This document shows, piece after piece, positions 1 to 5,803 of a DNA stretch of 6,829 bases. The DNA is from JAYEIA01 sp034659855 (GTDB lineage: Bacteria; Bacteroidota; Bacteroidia; Bacteroidales; JAADGE01). The notes under the pieces were generated by a model, which was given only the letters and a program-made list of their open reading frames with translations, did no database searches and was not told the origin of the DNA. Every line of letters begins with the position of its first letter. Within the stretch, counting starts at the first letter, position 1. Location of the stretch: NCBI GenBank assembly GCA_034659855.1, contig JAYEIA010000253.1:1-6829 (forward strand), written 5' to 3'. Both the position numbers and the translations under genes were made by a program.

Positions 1-288
1 TATTTTTTCTGTCGCAATTTCCTTATTGAAAACAAAAAAGTCCACCCATTTCCGAATAATATCATCTCTAAAATATTCAACAAGTTTTTTGAATTTTTTC
101 AAATTTTGGATGTCAAGAGGCTCTTTCCCTGCAACGGTTTTTATTGCGACTTCCACAAATTTTCCATTTTCATATATTATTTCAGCTTTACTTTCTTTTC
201 CCTGATATTTACAATGCACATGAATTGGTTCATGTTCACGGGAATAGAATAAAACAATTAATCCAAAATATTCATAAAGTTTAGGCAT
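1..288 (-). CDS. DUF4160 domain protein, 3' end beyond the window
   Basis: An open frame of 96 codons runs from the ATG at 288-286 to the left edge without a stop. The protein begins MPKLYEYFGLIVLFYSREHE and continues with PIHVHCKYQGKESKAEI. The N-terminal 'x-Y-x-G-(I/L)-x-(I/V)-x-(F/M)-(Y/F)-x-x-(E/D)-H-x-P-x-H-(V/F)-H' pattern with its His-rich turn (residues 18-25) is typical of the DUF4160 family. These are small proteins of about 80-110 residues, often encoded beside a DUF2442 gene and sometimes listed as toxin-antitoxin-like; their molecular function is not established. The C-terminal half is helical and lysine-rich (KKFKKLVEYF, then RKWVDFF). Only a few residues are probably missing at the C terminus. 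A weak purine run (AAAGAGAA) lies just before the start codon. The gene diverges from the operon to its right, so its promoter should lie in 289-400. The family call rests on remembered motif similarity, not a search. Confidence 0.82.
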   Translation of the reverse strand, partial: MPKLYEYFGLIVLFYSREHEPIHVHCKYQGKESKAEIIYENGKFVEVAIKTVAGKEPLDIQNLKKFKKLVEYFRDDIIRKWVDFFVFNKEIATEKI

Positions 289-402
289 TTCTCTTTTTTT
301 AACAAATTTACAAAATTATTTTGATATTTTATGACGTAATTGTTATTTGATTATCTTAACATTCTGTTTTCCGAATGCCCTGTTACCTGACGCTTCAAAC
401 TC

Positions 403-496
403 GTTCTTTTGCCCTTGGTTTTTGCTCATTCGCAAAAAATCTTGAAAATCCTTTAAACAGCTCGCTATTCGCAGTATTTTCAAGTTGAAAAAGAAC
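403..496. repeat. Nested palindromic (REP-like) structure
   Basis: Three perfect inverted pairs are arranged within 94 bp. The outer arms are GTTCTTTT (403-410) and AAAAGAAC (489-496). Between them sit two hairpins: TTTTTGC (419-425) with GCAAAAA (432-438), and CTTGAAAAT (441-449) with ATTTTCAAG (476-484). A single strand could therefore fold into a three-way, cloverleaf-like shape. Related words (GCTCATTCGC and GCTCGCTATTCGC) occur in the two loops. This is seen directly. It may be a dispersed repeat, the foot of a mobile element or a structured RNA; copy number in the genome would decide. Confidence 0.55.
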
Positions 497-506
497 AAAA
501 TAACTT

Positions 507-562
507 CGTTTAAAACAGTCAATTTATTTCATCACAAACCCTAAGGATTTCTGTTTAAAACG
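507..562. repeat. Imperfect inverted repeat around GTTTAAAAC
   Basis: CGTTTAAAACAG (507-518) and CTGTTTAAAACG (551-562) are reverse complements at 11 of 12 positions, with 32 nt between them. The 9-mer GTTTAAAAC is also a direct repeat (508-516 and 553-561), and a related TTTAAACAG lies at 452-460. The pair flanks the outer side of the nested palindrome and probably belongs to the same repeat family. No function can be assigned. Confidence 0.4.
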
Positions 563-864
563 CGAAAATACAATTTTTATGCAAATAAAAATAATCTTAA
601 TATAGATTTCCTAAATATGCAACCGCTAAGCCTCCGAAGTAAATACCTGTAAACATTGATTATTGTATTTTATACAGGCTCAACTGCGTACAATGGAAAT
701 CAATTATTCTGCTGTGGGTATGAGCCGTTAATTTATTTATCTTCAGATTCCTAAATTTACAGGAAACTTTTTGTACAAATAAATTGAATTATATGGATAA
801 GCATTTTGAATAATTTTGAATTTTTAAACCCGATCCGGTTGAAAAGAAAAAATAGAGTTGCCGA

Positions 865-899
865 TTTTGCAAATTTCACATATATTTCAATTAAATTTG
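865..899 (+). promoter_or_regulatory. Candidate Bacteroidetes-type promoter
   Basis: TTTTG at 865-869 (-33-like) is followed after 22 nt by TAAATTTG at 892-899, which fits the Bacteroidetes -7 consensus TAnnTTTG. Transcription would start near 905 and run toward the operon at 1169, giving a leader of more than 260 nt that crosses the first long repeat. I saw no better match closer to the start codon. Such matches arise by chance in A/T-rich DNA, and the terminator-like hairpin in the repeat lies between this site and the gene. The assignment is therefore tentative. Confidence 0.35.
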
Positions 900-946
900 T
901 GTATTCAACACGCTTATTCAAAACAAGACGTAAAAATATAATATCC

Positions 947-1150
947 AAATTGAGCGATTATGAATAAAGAGAAGTGCCAATACTCTGAGAACAAGAGCTT
1001 TACAAAAAAATTGAGTGCACCAAATTGGTGCATGATGTTTTTTTGTAATATCTTTTAGCTCAACGGCGAAGCCCCATAATTAAATTATTTCAAAATCAGT
1101 GAATAAAAGATTGGTGCTTATCGAAGTCCATAATCACTAATCTTAGGTAA
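947..1150 (+). repeat. Long MITE-like repeat, copy 1 (inverted relative to copy 2)
   Basis: This roughly 204-bp segment matches the reverse complement of about 5564-5775 at roughly 90% identity by manual alignment: about 16 substitutions, mostly transitions, plus 1-, 1- and 9-nt gaps. It has imperfect terminal inverted repeats. The inner part of these begins ATTATGAATAAAG at 957 and, read from the other end at 1134, ATTATGGACTTCG; about 17 of 25 positions agree, including CCAAT. The centre is a long hairpin (1000-1048). Next to it lies a short GGCGAAGCC dyad within CAACGGCGAAGCC. No open frame of note is present, so it would be a non-autonomous element. No clear target-site duplication is visible. 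The copy ends about 18 nt before the start codon at 1169, so it must form part of any long leader. Confidence 0.82.
1000..1048. terminator. Central hairpin of repeat copy 1, terminator-like on both strands
   Basis: TTACAAAAAAA (1000-1010) pairs perfectly with TTTTTTTGTAA (1038-1048). Inside them is the near-perfect palindrome TGCACCAAATTGGTGCA (1016-1032), an 8-bp stem around one A. An A-tract before and a T-tract after the inner stem is the layout of a bidirectional intrinsic terminator, although 5 nt separate the stem from the T-run and the stem is only moderately G/C-rich. Alternatively the whole 49 nt is simply the core of a palindromic mobile element. Confidence 0.45.
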
Positions 1151-1168
1151 TACTAACGATAAATCGCA

Positions 1169-4100
1169 ATGAGTTATAAAAACTTAAAATTACATACTCT
1201 CGGGCTCATAAATCTCAGGAGCACAAAAAGACTTAAATTTAAACCAACTCTTGTTATGCGCTGTCTATTCGTATGGCTTGTTATAATGAGTACAAATATT
1301 GATTCTTTCGCTCAGTTTTATAACGGACACCAGATGAGTTTCGGAAAAAACAGGGTGCAGTTTATTGAGCCTTATCATCAGTTTTACAGATATGATAACT
1401 TTGACGTTTATTTCTACTCCGGCGGGGAATTTATCAGCAAACAAATTGCCGATATTGCCCATGAAGAAATAAAAAAGGCTGAGCGTTTTTTCGGTACCTC
1501 TCTGCAAAAAAGATTAATCTTTGTCAGTTATAAAAAATTATCTGACTTCCGAGGAAGCAATATAGGATATGATACGCATAATGAGAACTCAAACATAGGT
1601 GGCTCTACCAAAATAATTAATAATAAAGTACTAATTTTTTACGAAGGAGAACAACAAACGTTAAGAACTCAAATTAAAGCCGGTATTACACGCCTGATGA
1701 TAAGTGAAATGCTGTACAGCGGCAGCTACAGACAAAAAATAACAAACTCAACACTGATTACTTTGCCTGAATGGTATATCGAAGGCTTGGTGAGTTACTT
1801 GTCCGAAAATTGGAACAGTACCATTGAGAATAGGGTCAAAGACGGGTTTGCAAGCGGCAAATACAAACGAATAAATCATCTTACCGGGGATGATGCAAAA
1901 TATGCCGGGCATTCATTTTGGTATTTTTTAGGGGAAACCTACGGCAACAATATTATTCCAAATCTCCTTTATGTTACCCGACTAAACAAAAACACCGAAG
2001 CCGGGTTTAAAAGTTTGTTGGGAGCTTCGGTTAAAGATTTGAGCCCGGAATGGAAAAAATTCTACTCAGATATGTTGGAACGAACAACTGAGAATACAGA
2101 AAACCCCGAAGCGAATTCTGAACAAATCGTTGCAAAAAAAAATCGACTAATCAGGGAGCTGAAATTAAGCCCCGACAACAGGTATATCAGTTATATTTCA
2201 AACAAAAAAGGGCAATATAAAATCTACCTGTATGATAAGGATAAAGATAAGAAAAAACGTATGGTTAAAAGAGGGCATCCGCTGGATCAAATTACCGACT
2301 ATTCGATTCCGGTTACGGCATGGCATCCCAACGGAGATATTTTTTCATACATGATTGAAGAGAAGGGAAATATATATTATTACACTTACAACTTAAAGGA
2401 AAAAGAAACAACGCGTACATTAATTACATATTTTGACAAAGTATTGTCTTACAATTATTCGCACGATGGTTTAAAACTGGTATTGTCCGGCGTAAAAAAC
2501 GGAAAAACTGACATTTATATCTATGACCACCTTACCAATAAAAACTATAAAATAACCGACGATGTGGCCGACGATCTTTACCCGGTCTTTTCAGCAAAAT
2601 CGGAGCGAATAATTTTCTCCTCCGATCGGCAAAATACACTTTTGAGTTCTCAGTCATCATCAGGCACAACCCTATATGACCTTTTTGAATACGACTACAA
2701 AAACAAAGCCCAAACCCTTAAACGAATTACGAACACTCCTTATACGAACGAGATTAAACCTATAGAAATCAGCAAAAATAAATTTGTTTACTTATCGGAT
2801 AAAAATGGAATTTACAATCGCTACATTGCCGAGTTTGACAGTACTATAAGCAGTGTGGACACAACGATACATTACAGGTATTTCTCCAAACAAAAACAAC
2901 TCACCAATTATTCTCGAAACATTGAGGACTATGCTTTGAAACAAAATTCAAAAGAAACTTATGAAGTCATATACTACGGTAACAGATACCGAATTTTAAA
3001 CAAACGGCAATCCGGATTAAATAAGAAATTCAACGATTTTGTAACCAAAAACAAACGTCAGCAAACTGAAGACCGTAAATATAAAGACAGCTTGGCTGTT
3101 ATTGCGGCCGAAGCTAAACGAGTTAACGAACAACGCATCAATAAAATGCGTAAAAATCCTCCACAAAACATACAGCACCCGGACAGCAGCCGAATAAATA
3201 TTAATAACTATATTTTCGAAACCGAAAAAGAGAATGACTACTATTCCATTCATCCCATTGAAAACTTTGAATTTAAAAAGGAACTAAAAGACGAGAAAGC
3301 TGAAAGTGAAACCTTTAATTATAAAACTAACTTCTACACAAATCACGTCATTCAACAGGTTGACTTTGGGATGCTGAACAGCTCTTATCAGGCATTTACT
3401 GGCAGTGCGTATTATTTCAACCCCGGAATTAATATTTTTACCAAAGTGGGGGCTTACGACTTATTTGAGGATTACAGAGTAACTGCGGGCTTCAAATTGG
3501 GGGGAGACCTAAACAGTTATGAATTTTTGCTAAGCCTCGAAGACCTTAAAGCAAGGACTGATAAGCAATACATTTACCACCGACAAACCCAAATGAAAAT
3601 TGATTACGACGAGCATGGTTTTCCCTTTTACAATAAAATAATTTCCAATGAGGGCATGTACATCACAAAGTTTCCTTTGAACCAAGTGGCGGCCTTTAAA
3701 GCCACGCTGAACTTCAGATATGACAAAACAGTAAGAAAATCAACAGATTACAGCTCATTAACGACTGATGATACCCACAAGGCATTTGCGGGAACCAAAG
3801 GTGAATTTATTTTTGACAACACCCGAAATTTAGGTCTTAACTTATACGAAGGGGTAAAATTCAAGGCCTTTAGTGAGTTCTACCAAGAGGTTGACCAATC
3901 CTATACAAATTTTATAACTGCCGGTTTCGATTTTCGATATTATAAAAAAATACATCGAAACTTAATATTTGCCTCACGAATGGGAGCCGGAACATCGTTC
4001 GGAAAAAGTAAACTACTCTACTATTTGGGAGGGGTTGATAATTGGTACTCCCTGTTACCGGACAAAGAAATGTTTGACCGCACGGTGAATATAAACTATG

Positions 4101-4528
4101 ACGAGAATTATGTATATCAAGCTGTGGCTACCAATATGAGAGGGTTTGTGCAAAATGCCAGAAACGGAAATTCCTTTTTCGTCATCAATAATGAAATTCG
4201 TTTTCCGGTTGTTCGATATCTTCTCAACCGCCCGTTGAACAGTGATTTTCTCAATAACTTTCAAATTGTAGGATTTGCCGATGCCGGAGCGTCCTGGTCG
4301 GGAAAATCGCCTTATGATGAAAAAAACAAATACTTAACCGAAACAATTACTCAAGGCCCTATTACTGTGGTTATTAACAAAAACAGATGGCCGGTAATTT
4401 TAGGATACGGCGTTGGGGTCAGAAGTCGTTTATTTGGATATTTCTTCAGACTGGATTGGTCTTGGGGGCTCGACAATGACCATGTACACGACCGTGTATT
4501 TTATTTCTCACTTAATTTAGATTTCTAA
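1169..4528 (+). CDS. Large outer-membrane protein: peptidase-MA-like domain, TolB-type propeller, Omp85-like barrel
   Basis: This is a 1119-residue exported protein. A signal peptide is clear around residues 30-49 (MRCLFVWLVIM, then DSFA before Q), so Met30 (ATG at 1256) is an attractive alternative start; neither ATG has a Shine-Dalgarno site. Residues about 50-300 resemble a gluzincin/peptidase-MA-like domain. P200-E-W-Y-I-E205-G206 fits its 'PxWxxEG' helix, but no HExxH is present where expected (around residues 171-180), so it is probably inactive. Residues about 327-600 contain repeated propeller blades (LSPDNRYISYIS, HPNGDIFSYM, SHDGLKLVLSG, SAKSERIIFSSD) typical of TolB/DPP-IV-like beta-propellers. 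Residues about 620-665 are charged and may form a coiled coil. Residues about 730-1119 look like a beta-barrel, with an Omp85-like MRGF motif (990-993), EIRFP (1009-1013) and a terminal Phe. It should sit in the outer membrane with propeller and N-terminal domain in the periplasm or at the surface. Substrate and partners are unknown. It is often labelled 'translocation protein TolB', but it is not classical TolB. Confidence 0.85.
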   Translation: MSYKNLKLHTLGLINLRSTKRLKFKPTLVMRCLFVWLVIMSTNIDSFAQFYNGHQMSFGKNRVQFIEPYHQFYRYDNFDVYFYSGGEFISKQIADIAHEEIKKAERFFGTSLQKRLIFVSYKKLSDFRGSNIGYDTHNENSNIGGSTKIINNKVLIFYEGEQQTLRTQIKAGITRLMISEMLYSGSYRQKITNSTLITLPEWYIEGLVSYLSENWNSTIENRVKDGFASGKYKRINHLTGDDAKYAGHSFWYFLGETYGNNIIPNLLYVTRLNKNTEAGFKSLLGASVKDLSPEWKKFYSDMLERTTENTENPEANSEQIVAKKNRLIRELKLSPDNRYISYISNKKGQYKIYLYDKDKDKKKRMVKRGHPLDQITDYSIPVTAWHPNGDIFSYMIEEKGNIYYYTYNLKEKETTRTLITYFDKVLSYNYSHDGLKLVLSGVKNGKTDIYIYDHLTNKNYKITDDVADDLYPVFSAKSERIIFSSDRQNTLLSSQSSSGTTLYDLFEYDYKNKAQTLKRITNTPYTNEIKPIEISKNKFVYLSDKNGIYNRYIAEFDSTISSVDTTIHYRYFSKQKQLTNYSRNIEDYALKQNSKETYEVIYYGNRYRILNKRQSGLNKKFNDFVTKNKRQQTEDRKYKDSLAVIAAEAKRVNEQRINKMRKNPPQNIQHPDSSRININNYIFETEKENDYYSIHPIENFEFKKELKDEKAESETFNYKTNFYTNHVIQQVDFGMLNSSYQAFTGSAYYFNPGINIFTKVGAYDLFEDYRVTAGFKLGGDLNSYEFLLSLEDLKARTDKQYIYHRQTQMKIDYDEHGFPFYNKIISNEGMYITKFPLNQVAAFKATLNFRYDKTVRKSTDYSSLTTDDTHKAFAGTKGEFIFDNTRNLGLNLYEGVKFKAFSEFYQEVDQSYTNFITAGFDFRYYKKIHRNLIFASRMGAGTSFGKSKLLYYLGGVDNWYSLLPDKEMFDRTVNINYDENYVYQAVATNMRGFVQNARNGNSFFVINNEIRFPVVRYLLNRPLNSDFLNNFQIVGFADAGASWSGKSPYDEKNKYLTETITQGPITVVINKNRWPVILGYGVGVRSRLFGYFFRLDWSWGLDNDHVHDRVFYFSLNLDF

Positions 4529-4534
4529 CTATCC

Positions 4535-4903
4535 ATGACAACAGAAACAATCCTCTCATTATTATTAATCGGAATTTCTGCCGGACTCCTCAGCGGACTG
4601 ATGGGTGTGGGCGGAGGAATTATTGTCGTTCCGGCATTGGTTCTTGTACTGGGGTTCTCGCAATACCAAGCTCAAGGGACTTCTCTGGCTTTATTGAGTA
4701 TTCCTGTAGCATTGGGCGGTGCATACAATTATTACCAAGGCGGCTATATAGAAATAAAATATGTTCTTGTGCTTGGTTTTGCTTTTTTGGTGGGAGGATA
4801 TTTGGGCTCGGTACTTTCCTTGAAAATTCCCGTTAGCATTTTAAAAAAAATATTTGCGGTACTGATGATTGTAATTGCTGTTAAAATTCTTTTTTCAAAA
4901 TAA
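4535..4903 (+). CDS. Half-size TauE/SafE-family membrane protein
   Basis: This 122-residue, strongly hydrophobic protein has about four or five membrane segments (roughly residues 5-22, 25-41, 46-64, 75-96 and 103-119). The N-terminal G24-V-G-G-G28 followed by P33, then the QGTSLALL stretch (47-54), match the conserved first half of the sulfite exporter TauE/SafE family (formerly DUF81). Full-length members have about 240-280 residues made of two such halves. This protein is one half only, ending cleanly at KILFSK. It probably works as a homodimer or with a second half-size protein, as an inner-membrane carrier of a small anion or organosulfur compound; the substrate cannot be read from the sequence. 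The start codon lies 6 nt after the previous stop, so the two genes are almost certainly co-transcribed. No Shine-Dalgarno site is seen, and translational coupling is plausible. Confidence 0.87.
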   Translation: MTTETILSLLLIGISAGLLSGLMGVGGGIIVVPALVLVLGFSQYQAQGTSLALLSIPVALGGAYNYYQGGYIEIKYVLVLGFAFLVGGYLGSVLSLKIPVSILKKIFAVLMIVIAVKILFSK

Positions 4904-4925
4904 AACGATTGATTTTTACTGTATC

Positions 4926-5576
4926 ATGAAAATAATAAACCGCTATAATTCCAAAAATAATATCGCCGTTACAGCCGAAATTATTTATGATATTGACCGG
5001 TTGAAAAAAGAATTATTCCCACTGCCCAACCATACAGAAACGGAGCAATTTAAACGCATTAAAAACAAAAACCGCCGGGCCGAATGGCTGAGTACACGCT
5101 ACTTACTCAAAGAAATCTTAGGAAAATATCCCGGAATTGAATACGAATATACCGGGCGCCCAATCCTTAAACACAAGCTTAATCTTTCCGTAACCCACAG
5201 CAAAGGAGTGGTGGGGATAGTACTCTCGGAACACGACTCGCCGGGTGCCGATATTGAAATAGTAAATGAGCGGATACAACGCATTGCTGAAAAATTCACC
5301 AAACCGGAGCTCATAATTAAGAACCGGCCCGATAATACAAATCGTCACTTATACGCTATTTGGTGCGGCAAAGAAACGCTGTTTAAAATGTATGCAAAGG
5401 GCAATTTGAACTTTAAAGAACACTTGTTTATAGATACCCGACAGCTCACAGAACAGGGGGTAATGATTGCTCGTATTAATACCGATGATTTTACAAAAAA
5501 CTATAAAATAAACTATCATTTTTTCAAGCACAATAACACAAATTATATTTTCACCTATTGCTTTAACCTAAAATGA
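4926..5576 (+). CDS. 4'-phosphopantetheinyl transferase (Sfp-type superfamily)
   Basis: This 216-residue cytoplasmic enzyme is expected to move the 4'-phosphopantetheine arm of coenzyme A onto a serine of an acyl, peptidyl or aryl carrier protein. The family motifs appear in order: GRP (about residues 76-78), S88-V-T-H91-S-K-G94, G107-A-D109-I-E111 and W146-C-G-K-E150-T-L-F-K154. D109, E111 and E150 are the expected Mg ligands, with H91 and K154 contacting CoA, so it should be active. Its length fits the Sfp/Gsp-like group rather than the short AcpS group. I chose the ATG at 4926, which leaves a 22-nt gap to the TauE-like gene. A longer frame from 4875 would overlap that gene and add an unlike N-terminal extension (MLLKFFFQNK). 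The last codons and the TGA stop lie inside the second repeat copy, so the C terminus may have been reshaped by its insertion. The carrier-protein partner is not in the window. Confidence 0.88.
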   Translation: MKIINRYNSKNNIAVTAEIIYDIDRLKKELFPLPNHTETEQFKRIKNKNRRAEWLSTRYLLKEILGKYPGIEYEYTGRPILKHKLNLSVTHSKGVVGIVLSEHDSPGADIEIVNERIQRIAEKFTKPELIIKNRPDNTNRHLYAIWCGKETLFKMYAKGNLNFKEHLFIDTRQLTEQGVMIARINTDDFTKNYKINYHFFKHNNTNYIFTYCFNLK

Positions 5577-5775
5577 GCGATTATGAACTTCGATAAGCAC
5601 CAATCTTTTATTCACTAATTTTGAAATAATTTAATAAGGTGTTTATGAGGGCTTCGCCGTTGAGCCAAAAGACATTACAAAAAAACATCATGCACCAATT
5701 GGGTGAACTCAATTTTTTGTAAAGCTTTTGTTCTCAGAATATTGGCATTTCTCTTTATTCATAATTGTTCAATTT
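5564..5775 (-). repeat. Long MITE-like repeat, copy 2 (inverted relative to copy 1)
   Basis: The reverse complement of this segment aligns with 947-1150 at roughly 90% identity. Shared landmarks are GAATAAAGAGAA at one end, the TGCACC...GGTGCA core, CAACGGCGAAGCC, and AAAGATTGGTGCTTATCGAA at the other end. Copy 2 carries about 10 extra nt just after GAAGCCC compared with copy 1. The match seems to extend past ATAATC to TTAGGT at one end and to AAATTGA at the other. The element therefore starts within the last codons of the phosphopantetheinyl transferase and ends about 28 nt before the preferred start of the next gene. It fills almost the whole spacer between the two genes and contains no meaningful open frame. 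Confidence 0.82.
5675..5722. terminator. Central hairpin of repeat copy 2, possible operon terminator
   Basis: TTACAAAAAAA (5675-5685) pairs with TTTTTTGTAA (5713-5722). The inner stem is formed by TGCACC (5691-5696) and GGTGAA (5702-5707), with one mismatch compared with the perfect stem of copy 1. It lies about 100 nt after the transferase stop codon, a reasonable place to end the three-gene transcript. The T-run follows the inner stem after 5 nt, so efficiency is uncertain. On the minus strand the same layout holds. Confidence 0.45.
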
Positions 5776-5803
5776 AAGTTTAATGCTTAATTTTTTACGA
5801 AAT

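Larger units (their letters stand above)
289..1168. other. Long gene-poor spacer with repeats and a promoter candidate
   Basis: This 880-bp stretch separates the divergent DUF4160 gene from the operon on the right. I find no convincing coding sequence in it. It holds a nested palindromic structure (403-496), an imperfect inverted pair built on GTTTAAAAC (507-518 and 551-562), a minus-strand open frame without an ATG (522-343), short pairings between 646-653 and 756-763 (CCTGTAAA/TTTACAGG), a plus-strand promoter candidate (865-899) and the first copy of the long repeat (947-1150). Two possible -7 motifs facing left (CAAAnnTA at 303-310 and 311-318) could serve the DUF4160 gene, but neither has a matching -33 element. 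The density of palindromes suggests remnants of dispersed repeats rather than a lost gene. Confidence 0.7.

Noticed and set aside
597..656. Short minus-strand frame MFTGIYFGGLAVAYLGNLY that looks like a membrane helix
   Set aside because: Only 19 residues, with an in-frame stop two codons before its ATG and no ribosome site. A leader peptide or gene remnant cannot be excluded, but nothing supports it.
748..770. TTCCT/AGGAA hairpin followed by TTTTT as a terminator
   Set aside because: The stem is only 5 bp, mostly A/T, with an 8-nt loop and no upstream gene that needs it.
757..948. Minus-strand open frame of 63 codons (starts MDIIFLRLVLNK)
   Set aside because: It is rich in Phe, Ile, Leu and Lys as expected for translated A/T-rich spacer, has no recognisable motif or ribosome site, and overlaps the plus-strand promoter candidate.
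4875..4925. Upstream start giving a 233-residue phosphopantetheinyl transferase
   Set aside because: It would overlap the TauE-like gene and add a Phe-rich extension unlike the family. The ATG at 4926 gives a normal-length protein and a normal gene gap.
5616..5623. TAATTTTG as the -7 box of a promoter for the GGGPS gene
   Set aside because: No TTG lies at a suitable distance upstream, and copy 1 of the repeat has TGATTTTG at the same place, so the box is not conserved.
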